43,825 nucleotides of DNA from Chloroflexota bacterium (GTDB taxonomy: Bacteria; Chloroflexota; Anaerolineae; JAAYEA01): assembly GCA_019873665.1 (NCBI GenBank), contig JAIOAV010000027.1, positions 1 through 43,825 of the forward strand. The letters run 5' to 3'. The stretch's first letter is position 1, and each line of letters begins with the position of its first letter. The notes beneath the pieces are model-generated. The model saw only the letters and a list, made by a program, of their open reading frames with translations, ran no database searches and was not told where the DNA came from. Made by a program: the position numbers and the translations under genes. Below, one piece after another: positions 33,495-42,403 of the stretch.

Positions 33495-34967
33495 CTACCA
33501 GCCGCCGCCATAGCCCTGACCGTAGCGGAGCGGACCTCGCCACGCGGCTGTGTTCTGCGCACGCAGGCTCACTTCGTCCAGATCGCGCGCCTGCGCCACA
33601 AGTTGGCCATCGCACACTATGGGGCGATCAAAACGCATCAGATATGCGATCAGAGCATCTCGGAGTGCATCCTTAGTTGGACTATACGCTGGATCGTTAG
33701 CAAGATTGTGCAGATTCTCCGCGTCTTGCCCGACATCGAACAGCTGCTCGACGCCTCCCAGTATGTAGTAGATGTACTTGTAGCAGCCGTCGGTGATGAA
33801 GGCGGTACTATCGTTGCGGCCACATTCGCCACACATGATTCGCGCTTCGCCCTGTCCTGCTTCCAGCACAGATAAGAGCGACCGCCCATCTACCTCGCTG
33901 GTCGGCTCCAGTCCTGCCAGCGCTAGGATAGTAGGATAGATATCCGCCGTCAGCACTGGTGTAGAGAGCTCAAGGGCCGGATGGGCTAGAGGTACAGATG
34001 ATGGCAGGCGCATCACCAACGGCACATCACCTGAGCCATGCAAAAAAGTCGCCTTCCCAAAGAGCCCATGATCGCCCAGATGCTCACCATGATCAGAGGT
34101 GAAGATAATCGCCGTGTTCTCGTATAACCCTTTGCTCCTGAGCTCACCTAGGAACCGTCCAAGCTGATAGTCAATGTGCGAGATCTGCCCATAGTAGCGC
34201 CGCCGGCTCTCACGAATCATCTCGCCGTTCAGCAGATCATACTTGGCTGCCAAACACCGCGCCCGAAAGCCAGGAGGATAGTCGCTCTCATTCACCCAAT
34301 CACCCTTCACCGGCTCGGGAATCGTCATGTGGTCGTACAGGCGGTCAAATGGGTCGGGTGGATCAAAGGGGCTATGTGGCGCTTCAAATACCATCCAAAG
34401 GAAGAAAGGCGCTTCAGGGTCCCGCTGCGTCAGGAAACGGATGCCCTCCTCCACGATCCAGTGCACATGCGTAAAGCGCTCTGGCACTGCCGAGGAAACC
34501 GGGTAGACTTCGTTGCCACCTAGGCCGTGGCCGCGATAGAATCCGCCATAGCCCTGATCTTCCAGCCAGATCACATAATCGTCTGGATGCAGACGCACAT
34601 GCTCAAAGCCCAGGCGAGCGCGATCTGGCGAAAAGTGCATCTTGCCGATCGCCTCTGTCTGGTACCCGGCCTCCCGCGCCAACCGCATCGGCAAGGAAAG
34701 CCTAGCATTGACTGGGGAGCGCACCTGGAAATTGTGCGGCAACCCAAAGCGAGAAGCCACCTGGCCCGTTAGGAGCGTGACCCGCTGAGGCATACAAACT
34801 GGGCAGTCAGCATAGGCTTGGGAGAAGGATACTCCCTCTGCAGCCAGTTGGTTCAGGTGGGGTGTCATCACCGGATGACGTCCTCGGACATACCCTAGGC
34901 AGTCGCCGCGCCACTGGTCGGCAGTGATCAGCACGATATTCGGTCTCAATCGCTGTCTCCTGTTCAT
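33495..34967 (-). CDS. Sulfatase (type I, formylglycine-dependent family)
   Basis: A sulfatase-family hydrolase, 490 residues from ATG 34967. Seen: NIVLITADQWRGDCLGY with the first metal aspartate (Asp17); CMPQRVTLLTG, the C-x-P-x-R nucleophile box with Cys58, which needs conversion to formylglycine; FSPDRARLGFEH; and IIFTSDHGEHLGDHGLFGK, the second metal-binding region. The common CxPSR has Gln instead of Ser. No signal peptide. The ATG forms an ATGA overlap with oppC, while a TTG at 34949 has AGGAG seven bases before it and gives the usual LRPNIVLIT start, so the TTG may be the real start. It is placed between the importer and the M23-like gene, so desulfation of the imported compound is the natural inference. 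Phosphonate or phosphate esters remain possible. Confidence 0.88.
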   Translation of the reverse strand: MNRRQRLRPNIVLITADQWRGDCLGYVRGRHPVMTPHLNQLAAEGVSFSQAYADCPVCMPQRVTLLTGQVASRFGLPHNFQVRSPVNARLSLPMRLAREAGYQTEAIGKMHFSPDRARLGFEHVRLHPDDYVIWLEDQGYGGFYRGHGLGGNEVYPVSSAVPERFTHVHWIVEEGIRFLTQRDPEAPFFLWMVFEAPHSPFDPPDPFDRLYDHMTIPEPVKGDWVNESDYPPGFRARCLAAKYDLLNGEMIRESRRRYYGQISHIDYQLGRFLGELRSKGLYENTAIIFTSDHGEHLGDHGLFGKATFLHGSGDVPLVMRLPSSVPLAHPALELSTPVLTADIYPTILALAGLEPTSEVDGRSLLSVLEAGQGEARIMCGECGRNDSTAFITDGCYKYIYYILGGVEQLFDVGQDAENLHNLANDPAYSPTKDALRDALIAYLMRFDRPIVCDGQLVAQARDLDEVSLRAQNTAAWRGPLRYGQGYGGGW

Positions 34968-36127
34968 CGCGAGTAGGGATCGGCAGCATCGCGCAGGCCA
35001 TCGCCTACAAAGTTGAAGGCCAGCACAATGACTACTACGAAAGCACCTGGACAGAGCAACCAGGGCGCATTTGCCACCGTCGCTACGTTCTGCGCCTCTT
35101 TCAGGAGCACCCCCCAACTAACAACGGGCGGGCGCAAGCCGATGCCCAGAAAACTCAGGCTGGTCTCGCCGAGGATCATGCCTGGTATTGAGAGGGTGAG
35201 ACTGGCAATCAAGTAGCTCATGAAGGAGGGAACCATGTGTATGAGGATGATCCGCCATTCGCTAGCGCCAGCGAGGCGAGCCGCCATCACGAAATCCTCT
35301 TCACGTAAAGCTAGGAAGCGCCCACGCACCACTCGCGCAAGGCCCGTCCAGCCGATGAAGGACAGGATTACCACAATGCCAAAGTAGACGCGAGTAGGTG
35401 GCCAGCCGGGCGGCACGGCAGCGCTAAGCGCCATCCAGAGCGGCAGCGTGGGAACGGAGCGGATGACCACAATGACACGCTGCACAACGCTATCAACCAG
35501 GCCACCATAATACCCGGAGAAGCCGCCGATGATAATGCCGAGGAAGAGACTGATAAACACGCCCACCAAACCGATGGAGAGCGAGATGCGCGCGCCAACC
35601 AGAATCCGGGAAAAAAGATCACGTCCCAGCCGATCTGTCCCCAGAAGATAGAGTCCGCGCTGCCCGCCTTCGAGCCCAAAGAGATGGACATCGGTATCGA
35701 AGAGGCCCCAGAATCTGTAAGGATCCCCATGTACCCAGAAGAGGACGGGCAGCTTCTTTGAGGTGTCCAGAGTATAGGTCACCGCGAATGTGCGTGGATT
35801 CAGCGTTTGTACCACAGGATACACGAAAGGCCGCAGTTGAAAGTTACCGTCTGAATCAACCCAGCGCAGGCGCTGCGGCGGGGCAAATACATAGTTGCGG
35901 TCATGTAGGCTTCCGTCGTACGGCGCGATGAAATCGGCTAGGAGCGCACCCAAGTAGAAGAGTGCGAGCACGGCCAGGCTGACCATGGCAAGCCCGTGTT
36001 TGCGAAAGCGCCACCGCATCAACTGCCATTGCGACGCCACGAATATCTTGTCTTCGTGGATTGGCACGAACTCGTCTGCCGCACTCAGCTCGCGCAACTC
36101 CGTTTTGTCTGCTTCTGAAGAAACCAT
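34964..36127 (-). CDS. ABC transporter permease, OppC/DppC type, with an extracytoplasmic insertion
   Basis: An inner-membrane permease of the peptide/oligosaccharide importer class, 387 residues against the usual 280-310. Seen: a long cytoplasmic N-terminus; a first helix near residues 47-70 (MVSLAVLALFYLGALLADFI); an insertion of roughly 100 residues (about 75-170, FAPPQRLRWVDSDG, FWVHGDPYRFWG) before LGTDRLGRDLFSRILVGAR, the OppC signature; then five helices; and the ATPase-contact EAA loop EDFVMAARLAGASEWRII. Such insertions probably contact the binding protein or substrate. ATG 36127 lies 10 bases after oppB, and the gene end overlaps the sulfatase start. No ATPase genes accompany it. 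Confidence 0.92.
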   Translation of the reverse strand: MVSSEADKTELRELSAADEFVPIHEDKIFVASQWQLMRWRFRKHGLAMVSLAVLALFYLGALLADFIAPYDGSLHDRNYVFAPPQRLRWVDSDGNFQLRPFVYPVVQTLNPRTFAVTYTLDTSKKLPVLFWVHGDPYRFWGLFDTDVHLFGLEGGQRGLYLLGTDRLGRDLFSRILVGARISLSIGLVGVFISLFLGIIIGGFSGYYGGLVDSVVQRVIVVIRSVPTLPLWMALSAAVPPGWPPTRVYFGIVVILSFIGWTGLARVVRGRFLALREEDFVMAARLAGASEWRIILIHMVPSFMSYLIASLTLSIPGMILGETSLSFLGIGLRPPVVSWGVLLKEAQNVATVANAPWLLCPGAFVVVIVLAFNFVGDGLRDAADPYSR

Positions 36128-36137
36128 GCCTCTCACC

Positions 36138-37127
36138 TCATTCCGAAATACGGATGCGCGGATCCAGCCATGCCAGCAGAATATCCGAGAGGAGTGTACC
36201 AACGACGGTCAGCACGCTGAGGATCATAAGAAAGCTGCCTGCCAAATACATATCCTGCGACTGCAGGGCGCTGAACAGAAGCGGGCCAGTAGTGGGCAGC
36301 CCCAAGACAATAGAGATGATGGTGGTGCCCGAGATCAGCGCCGGCAGGACCCAGCCGACAGTGCTGACGAAGGGATTCAACGCCACCCGCACTGGATACT
36401 TGACAAGGAGCCGCAACTCCGTCAGCCCTTTGGCGCGAGCCGTGGTGACATAAGGTCGGTGCAATTCATCAAGCATGTTGGCACGCATCGTCCGGATCAG
36501 CCCGATACCGCTGGAAGCGCCAAGAATCAGCAGACCAACGCCAAGATGCTTCATCATATCCACAAACTTAGCCCAGCTCCAGGGCTGGTCCTCCATTCCC
36601 ACAGAAAAGAGGCCGCCTAAGGTAAAGTTGTACCGCACAAAGAGGAAGTACATGACTACCAGCGCGATGAGGAATTCAGGTGTGGCCGCCGAGAAAAAGG
36701 CCAGCGAGGTAAATAAGTAGTCGCCCAGCGAATATTGACGCACCGCAGAGTAGATGCCGATGGGGAAGGCGATGAGCCATTGAAGGATAAGCGCCGAAAA
36801 CGCCAACACGAAGGTCAAGCCTACTCGCCCCCAGAGCAGATCGGCTACTGGCTTGTTATGTACGAAAGAGACACCGAAATCGCCATGCAACATGCCCGTT
36901 ACCCACTTGAGATAGCGCGCATAAAGCGGTTGGTCCAAAGCATAGCGAAGCCGCAAAGCAGCGAGTTCCTCCTGCGTCGTTACAGCCCCCACCTCCTGCA
37001 AGCGGGTAACATAGGTGGTGAGATAGTCTCCGGGTGGCAACTCGATGATTACAAAAACGAGTATTGATACAGTCACCAGGGTTGGTATCGAGTATAACAG
37101 CTGTTTGACGATGTACTTGGTCATCAT
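36138..37127 (-). CDS. ABC transporter permease, OppB/DppB type
   Basis: A 329-residue permease forming the channel together with the OppC-like partner. Seen: the OppB-type start MMTKYIVKQLLYSIPTLVTVSILVFV; LRLRYALDQPLYARYLKWV with GMLHGDFGVSF, the family signature between helices 1 and 2; six predicted helices; and the EAA loop TTARAKGLTELRLLVKYPVRVALNP. GGGAGGAAT precedes the start directly. It lies 55 bases after the first M14 gene and 10 bases before oppC. Opp-type systems carry peptides, but in thermophiles and Chloroflexota they often carry oligosaccharides, so the cargo cannot be called from the permease alone. Confidence 0.93.
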   Translation of the reverse strand: MMTKYIVKQLLYSIPTLVTVSILVFVIIELPPGDYLTTYVTRLQEVGAVTTQEELAALRLRYALDQPLYARYLKWVTGMLHGDFGVSFVHNKPVADLLWGRVGLTFVLAFSALILQWLIAFPIGIYSAVRQYSLGDYLFTSLAFFSAATPEFLIALVVMYFLFVRYNFTLGGLFSVGMEDQPWSWAKFVDMMKHLGVGLLILGASSGIGLIRTMRANMLDELHRPYVTTARAKGLTELRLLVKYPVRVALNPFVSTVGWVLPALISGTTIISIVLGLPTTGPLLFSALQSQDMYLAGSFLMILSVLTVVGTLLSDILLAWLDPRIRISE

Positions 37128-37182
37128 ATTCCTCCCGCCACGATCCTAGCCTCGAATATGGGCAAGGCCTCGAGCTTTTGCC

Positions 37183-38589
37183 CTACTCGCTCTCACTCGC
37201 GCCCAGAAAGCGCGCGAGGGACCGACCCAGCGCCTCACCATATGCACGCAGTGAGGCCAGGGTTATCGGGTTGCCATAGCCGTCATGCCAGTGAGGGGTC
37301 TCGATGGTGAAACAGAGATGATCCTCGTATTGGGAAAAGAGCGCCTGCTCCGCGTATTCGGTCGCGGTGAGCATGCCCGGTGTTGGCTCAATATCCTCGC
37401 TCTGGTCGGGCGCTTTCACTCGCAGCCAATGCTTCCACTGCACATCGCTGCCAGTGGCTGCCAACTCGCTGCTCCAAAGCTCGGCAAAAGTCGTGACTTG
37501 GGTGCCAAAGGTGTGGCGGATATGCCAATGCGGCGGGTCAGGGTACCACGGATTGTGCAGATCGATAAAGGCGGCAATGTCATGCGTTGCCTTCAGCGTG
37601 CCCAACAGGGCTTGCGCTGCGCGGATCACTGTCCATGGTGAGTTGGGGCCCCAACTCCGATTGAGATCTACGCGTTCTCCCAAGGCATTCAGCTGTTCCT
37701 TGCCTGCCCCCCCATGATAGACGTTGTCCACATCCATCATCGGCACGACATAGACAATAGCTTGCCGCCGCAGCGCCGCTGCCAGCGCATGGTTGCCCAG
37801 CAGCCATCGAGCCAAACCTTCGGCGTACCAGCTGCTGTGGCTCTCGAAAGCATGTTGCCGCGCCATAATCCAGATAACCCGCTTGTCAGTGTCCGGCTCA
37901 TCGGGATCAGTAAAGCGAAACATCTTGATTGGACGACCCTCTTCGCTCACTGCCAGATTCTGTACCTGGACTTGTGGTCCCCTCATTTCTGCCGCTAGCG
38001 TCAAGGTCCGGCTGTAAGAATAGGGGATGTTCCGCGCGATCTCGACTGAGGGGGCAGTGAATTTCTGAACATACGGGGCGCGCGTGCTGGTGAAGCGCTG
38101 CCATGTCACACCATCGTAGCTATAGACCGGCTGCGAGTCGCCAGCGATGGGACAATGTACGACATTGAGCACAAGGAATTCGCCGGGGACGATGCCATGA
38201 ATCTTGAAATGCCACCAGATATTGTTTGCAGCCTTGACTTGCAATGGCTCGACGACTAGACGACGGCTGTCACGGTAGAGATAGCGCAAGATACCGTTTC
38301 CATTCTCGAAATTGGCATCGAAAACCAGCTCGGATGCGTCTTTGGAAACCGGCGCAAAGTGAGCGACGATATCTTGCGGCGCCTCGCCGATTGTCACCTC
38401 CAACGGCACATCGTCACCATGCCCTGCCGGTACGTCTCCCGACCAGCCAGCGAACTGATAGCCTGCCGCCGGAAGCACCTTGATGCGCACCACCTCGCCA
38501 GGGGTGTAGGGAACACGAGGATCATAAGTGAAACCATCCAACACGAGACGTCCCCCCGCTTCAGGGGACATGTGGACCGTGAGTGCCAT
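37183..38589 (-). CDS. M14-family zinc carboxypeptidase with InlB-repeat-like N-terminus, copy A
   Basis: A 468-residue metallocarboxypeptidase. Seen: an N-terminal beta domain (1-82) with AGYQFAGWSGDVP, like divergent InlB B-repeats; a beta-sandwich (about 88-215) with DANFENGNG and IWWHFKIHG, typical of the N-terminal domain of cytosolic carboxypeptidases (AGBL/M14_N); then the peptidase domain with RQHAFESHSSW (zinc ligands His246, Glu249), VDLNRSW (Asn310-Arg311, substrate carboxylate contact), DLHNPWYP (His345, third ligand) and CFTIETPHW (Glu430, catalytic). The full active site is therefore present. No signal peptide; AAGGAG is 8 bases before the ATG. It is a tandem paralogue of the next gene upstream in the operon. 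Cytoplasmic trimming of an imported peptide or amide is the inferred job. Confidence 0.87.
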   Translation of the reverse strand: MALTVHMSPEAGGRLVLDGFTYDPRVPYTPGEVVRIKVLPAAGYQFAGWSGDVPAGHGDDVPLEVTIGEAPQDIVAHFAPVSKDASELVFDANFENGNGILRYLYRDSRRLVVEPLQVKAANNIWWHFKIHGIVPGEFLVLNVVHCPIAGDSQPVYSYDGVTWQRFTSTRAPYVQKFTAPSVEIARNIPYSYSRTLTLAAEMRGPQVQVQNLAVSEEGRPIKMFRFTDPDEPDTDKRVIWIMARQHAFESHSSWYAEGLARWLLGNHALAAALRRQAIVYVVPMMDVDNVYHGGAGKEQLNALGERVDLNRSWGPNSPWTVIRAAQALLGTLKATHDIAAFIDLHNPWYPDPPHWHIRHTFGTQVTTFAELWSSELAATGSDVQWKHWLRVKAPDQSEDIEPTPGMLTATEYAEQALFSQYEDHLCFTIETPHWHDGYGNPITLASLRAYGEALGRSLARFLGASESE

Positions 38590-38750
38590 ATGGATAACTC
38601 CTTACCCTGGTTAAAGCAACACGCGTGCCCACATGGTCAGCAGCGCTCATCGCCGAGGGCAAGCAGCGCCAGTAGTTCCGTGCTACACTCAGAAGCACTG
38701 ACACAGTCGTCCCTCTGACTTGCGGTTGGATCCGCTCCATTACGCGCCTC

Positions 38751-40163
38751 TTATCCGTTCTGCCAGAACCGGACCAGAGCGCGTCCTAGCGCTGTGGCGT
38801 AGGCACGCAGCGAATCTAGAGTGATAAAATTGCCGTAGCCATCGTGCCAGTGTGCAGTCTCTATCACCATGTAGATGTGTTCTGTGGGCCGATCAAGCAG
38901 GCGGCGAGTGGCATACTGGGTCGAGGTAACCATGTAGCTCGGCTCGCGATTTGTGTCCTGATCGCCCTGTCCACTGATCATAAGGCGGTGCTTCCAGCGT
39001 ATGCTAGTCCCAGTATCCTCTAGCGCTTTGCTCCAAATATCGGCAAAGCGCTGCCCTTGCTCCTCCATAACCCTGGGAATGTGCCAGCTGGGAGTATTGG
39101 GATACCAGGGACTGTGCAGGTCAAAGAAAGCCGCGACATCGTGCCGCTGGCAAAGTCGTTCCAACAAACGCTGTGCGGCGCGGATCGCTGCCCAGGGGCT
39201 ATCTTCGACCCAACTGCGGTTGAAATCAGCGCGGCGTCCGTCCGCCCCTAGCTGCTCCTTGCCTGAACCGCCGGCATAGACGTTATCCACATCCATGATC
39301 GGCACGATGTAAGTGATGGCTTGCCGTCGGAGGTCGTCAGCGAACGGGTCATCGCCCAACAGCCAGTGGCAGAGATACTCGGCATACCAGCTGCTGTGGC
39401 TCTCGAAAGCATGTTGCCGCGCCATGACCCAGACGATCCGCTTCCCAACGTCCGGAGTGCCAGGATCGGTGAAGCGGAACGCTTTTACAGGGCGGCCTTT
39501 CTCGCTAGTGGCAAGATTAAGCACCTGCACATACGGCCCCGCCATCTCTGCGGCCAGCGCTAGGGTTCGGCTATAGGGATAGGGGATGTTCCGCGCGATC
39601 TCAACTGAGGGGGCAGTGAATTTTTGGATGAACGGTGATTTGGCACCGATGAAACGGTGCCAAGTGACACCGTCGTAGCTATACACTGGAGGTGAGTCGC
39701 CAGCAAAGTCAGGCTCGGTGGCCGGTGAATGTACGATCTGGAGCTGCAGGAACTCGCCGGGCGTGATACCATGAATCTTGAAATGCCACCAGATATTGTC
39801 GGCAGCATTGACCTGCAATGGCTCGATGACCAGGCCTCGGCTATTGCGTAGGTTATAGCGGAGGATACCATTGCCATTCTCGAAATCGGCATCGAAAACT
39901 AGCTCAGGCACGTCTTTGCGAACCGGCACAAAGTGAGCGATGACCTCCTGCGGCGCCTCCCCAACAGTGAGCTGCAGGGGAACATCATCCTGACAGCCGA
40001 CAGGGACATCGCCTGTCCAGCCAGCGAACTGATAACCGCCCGTGGGGCGGATCATGATATTCACGACGCTGCCGGGTGGGTAGGGGATGCGCGGGTCGTA
40101 ACTCTCACCATCCCAAAGCAGCGTGCCTCCCGCTTCTGGCAACAGCCTCACGCTCAAAGCCAT
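38751..40163 (-). CDS. M14-family zinc carboxypeptidase with InlB-repeat-like N-terminus, copy B
   Basis: A 470-residue paralogue of copy A with the same three-part layout. Seen: GGYQFAGWTGDVP in the N-terminal beta domain; DADFENGNG and IWWHFKIHG in the M14_N domain; RQHAFESHSSW (His251, Glu254), ADFNRSW (Asn315-Arg316), DLHSPWYP (His350) and MVIETAHW (Glu435). The active site is complete. Differences from copy A cluster in the region between the third zinc ligand and the catalytic glutamate, where substrate side chains are read, suggesting different specificities. ATG 40163 has AAGGAG at 8 bases. A stem-loop separates it from oppA, and a 161-base gap without clear signals lies between it and copy A. 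Confidence 0.87.
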   Translation of the reverse strand: MALSVRLLPEAGGTLLWDGESYDPRIPYPPGSVVNIMIRPTGGYQFAGWTGDVPVGCQDDVPLQLTVGEAPQEVIAHFVPVRKDVPELVFDADFENGNGILRYNLRNSRGLVIEPLQVNAADNIWWHFKIHGITPGEFLQLQIVHSPATEPDFAGDSPPVYSYDGVTWHRFIGAKSPFIQKFTAPSVEIARNIPYPYSRTLALAAEMAGPYVQVLNLATSEKGRPVKAFRFTDPGTPDVGKRIVWVMARQHAFESHSSWYAEYLCHWLLGDDPFADDLRRQAITYIVPIMDVDNVYAGGSGKEQLGADGRRADFNRSWVEDSPWAAIRAAQRLLERLCQRHDVAAFFDLHSPWYPNTPSWHIPRVMEEQGQRFADIWSKALEDTGTSIRWKHRLMISGQGDQDTNREPSYMVTSTQYATRRLLDRPTEHIYMVIETAHWHDGYGNFITLDSLRAYATALGRALVRFWQNG

Positions 40164-40196
40164 CAAAGCGGCTCCTTTCGCTCATCTGGCAGAGAA

Positions 40197-40233
40197 GGTG
40201 GCAGGGATCACGAGACAAACGACCCCTGCCACC
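40197..40233 (-). promoter_or_regulatory. Stem-loop between oppA and the M14 genes
   Basis: GGTGGCAGGG (40197-40206) pairs perfectly with CCCTGCCACC (40224-40233) around a 17-base loop. It lies 44 bases after the oppA stop and about 35 bases before the first M14 start. There is no real T tract. Such structures after binding-protein genes often protect the upstream mRNA or act as partial terminators, letting the binding protein be made in excess. Confidence 0.6.
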
Positions 40234-40276
40234 GATTGGCAGTGGTCCCCGCAAGTCGGGGAGCACATCTTGCCAC

Positions 40277-42331
40277 TTACTGCTTCTTGAAAAAGGTGGC
40301 TAGGTTGTAGGGCGCGGGGCCAGGGAACGTCCAGCCGGTGGGGCCATCCATCGGCACGTTGCGAAAGTCATTTTTGGCCACACCAAAGCTGCGGGGATAG
40401 TCCACGATGCCTATCGTCCAGAACTCTTCCGCGTTGATGTCAAAGATCTGCTGCAGTAAGGCATCGCGCTTTGCTTCATCGGGCTCGGTCTTGGCTTGCT
40501 GATATAGCTCGTAGACTTTCTTGGCCGCGTCCGGCGGTTCCGCGCCAGACTGCCCACCACTCTCGAGCCATTTTGCCCACGCTGCAGACAGGCCATTCTG
40601 ACCGGTAGATACGGGCGCCCAGAGACGCATCTGGAGAATCGGATAGCTACCGCCATTGTCGGTGAAGCGAGTGCAGACGATCTCGAACTCGCCAGCATCT
40701 TGGCGCTGCCCAAAGAGCTCTCCAGACACGACATCCAGCACCAGCTCGACCCCGATATCCTTCCAGTTCTTCTTTAGGATCTCAGCGGTATCCACATTCT
40801 TGGCATAGCGGGTATCCAGGAGCATAGTGATCGTGATCCGCTTGCCGTCAGAGCCCAGACGGTAGCCTTCAGCATCCTTCTGTGGGTAGTGCTTGTCTAG
40901 AAGCGCATTCGCCTGCACGACATCGCGCTTGGTATACTGGGTCGCCAGCCGGGTGACGTCATAGTGGTCAGGATTATCCCAGGGAGCGACTTGACGAGGC
41001 TGGGCGAGTCCGCGCCAGACCGTCTGGCTGACATCCTCGCGATCTGACGCCAAGGAGATGGCGATGCGGAAATCCTTATTATTGAGGATTTCTCGTTTGA
41101 CTGGATCTTTGTGTGCATAGTTGAAGAGAAGGGCTGCATAGTTCGCCTTATCTTCATTGGCATAGTAGATGCGATACTGGCCTTTCTCCTTGTTCGCTTC
41201 CAGCAGTGCTAGGTCATCGATATTGTCGCGGATGTAGGTATGTTGATAGTCGATTTCTCCAGCCATCGCTGCCAGCATCAAGGCGTCACGACTGCCATAG
41301 GCCTTCCACCACACTTCATCGAGATAGGGCAGCTGGTTGCCTGCTGGGTCAATCTTCCAGTAGTATGGGTTGCGCTGCGCCTTGGCGATCTTTTCACCTC
41401 TAGGTACGGTAATCTCCCAAGCGTCCAATGTGGGCCGATCCACATTGTCTAGCACCTCATTCTTGCTCTGGAAGAGCTGCCACCAGTTTTCGAACTTGGC
41501 TTCTTTCGTCAGCTTATCCAGGGTCGCCTGATCAGTGTACTTGGGGTGGAATTGCATCAGATAGTGCTTTGGCGCGTAGGTATGGCCTCCAGTCATGGCT
41601 GCCAGCTGCAGGAGCAAGAGCGGATAGGGAGCGGCGAACTTGAACTTGACCGTATAGTTGTCAATCTTGACAACCTGCATCGGCTGACCTCCGGCCATAT
41701 AGATGGACGGGAAGGCTGGCGTGATCTGCTTGTTACTGATGATGTCCTCATACCAGAACATCACGTCGTCGGCAGTAAACGGCTCGCCATCCGACCATCT
41801 GACTCCCTTGCGCAGTGTGAACGTCCACTCGCTAGCATCAGCGCTAGACTCCCAACTAGTGGCCAGGTTGGGCAATACGGTGGTCCATTGCGGGTCCCAA
41901 CGGACAAAGAACTCGTAGTCATAGGTTTGCCAGTAGGGGTAGGCCGTCTCCGTAATGAACCCAAAGAGCCAACGGCCACCGTACTGCCCTATTTCTTCGA
42001 GCGGTTGGACGACAAGTGGTTCCTGCGGCAAGCGCTCTTCGACAGGAGGCAACTTGCCTGCCTTGACGAGCTCAGCCAGCATTGGAGCTTCCTTGTACTG
42101 GCTCATGATAACCGTTGGCACCGGCGTTACGACCTTTTCCATGATCACCGTTTGCACTACCGGCTTCTCAACGATCTTCTCCTTCTCGACAACGACCGTC
42201 TCCTTGACCACCTTCTCCTTTTCGACGACGACGGTCTCTCTGATGACTTGAGGGGTCGCAGTCGCACAGCTAGATAACACAATTAGCAGCACGAGTGCGA
42301 TACCGGTCCATACGACTGCCTGCTTTCGCAT
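40277..42331 (-). CDS. ABC transporter solute-binding lipoprotein, OppA/SBP_bac_5 family
   Basis: A 684-residue binding protein, larger than typical OppA (about 540). Seen: lipoprotein signal ending LSSC (Cys22); a charged repeat segment with two copies of ETVVVEKEK (about residues 32-58), a tether common in Chloroflexota binding proteins; then the family-5 domain with LPNLATSWESSADASEWTFTLRKGVRWSDGEPFTADDV, here the class signature, and C-terminal PYNLATFFKK. It captures the substrate outside the membrane and hands it to the OppB/OppC pair. AAGGAGG precedes the start and lies within the end of a short upstream reading frame. First structural gene of the train. Cargo is unknown: peptide, oligosaccharide or a hybrid. 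Confidence 0.92.
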   Translation of the reverse strand: MRKQAVVWTGIALVLLIVLSSCATATPQVIRETVVVEKEKVVKETVVVEKEKIVEKPVVQTVIMEKVVTPVPTVIMSQYKEAPMLAELVKAGKLPPVEERLPQEPLVVQPLEEIGQYGGRWLFGFITETAYPYWQTYDYEFFVRWDPQWTTVLPNLATSWESSADASEWTFTLRKGVRWSDGEPFTADDVMFWYEDIISNKQITPAFPSIYMAGGQPMQVVKIDNYTVKFKFAAPYPLLLLQLAAMTGGHTYAPKHYLMQFHPKYTDQATLDKLTKEAKFENWWQLFQSKNEVLDNVDRPTLDAWEITVPRGEKIAKAQRNPYYWKIDPAGNQLPYLDEVWWKAYGSRDALMLAAMAGEIDYQHTYIRDNIDDLALLEANKEKGQYRIYYANEDKANYAALLFNYAHKDPVKREILNNKDFRIAISLASDREDVSQTVWRGLAQPRQVAPWDNPDHYDVTRLATQYTKRDVVQANALLDKHYPQKDAEGYRLGSDGKRITITMLLDTRYAKNVDTAEILKKNWKDIGVELVLDVVSGELFGQRQDAGEFEIVCTRFTDNGGSYPILQMRLWAPVSTGQNGLSAAWAKWLESGGQSGAEPPDAAKKVYELYQQAKTEPDEAKRDALLQQIFDINAEEFWTIGIVDYPRSFGVAKNDFRNVPMDGPTGWTFPGPAPYNLATFFKKQ

Positions 42332-42337
42332 AGTATC

Positions 42338-42403
42338 TCATCCTCCTTGGCAACCTTCACCTATCGAGCTTCCCGACACACGGTCCTGCTCCTTATACTG
42401 CAT
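42338..42403 (-). CDS. Possible 21-residue leader peptide upstream of oppA
   Basis: A short frame starting ATG 42403 and stopping at 42338, six bases before the oppA ATG. Seen: it is preceded by AAAGGGGGTGATC, nearly the full complement of the 16S rRNA 3' end, with GGGGG five bases from the ATG. The peptide reads MQYKEQDRVSGSSIGEGCQGG. Its last codons contain the oppA ribosome site, so translation of the leader could open or block oppA initiation. No run of one amino acid suggests classical attenuation. Whether it is translated is unknown. Confidence 0.45.
   Translation of the reverse strand: MQYKEQDRVSGSSIGEGCQGG

Noticed and set aside
38590..38750. Possible internal promoter between the two M14 genes
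   Set aside because: Apart from the ribosome site of copy A, no -35/-10 pair or hairpin was convincing in this 161-base gap.
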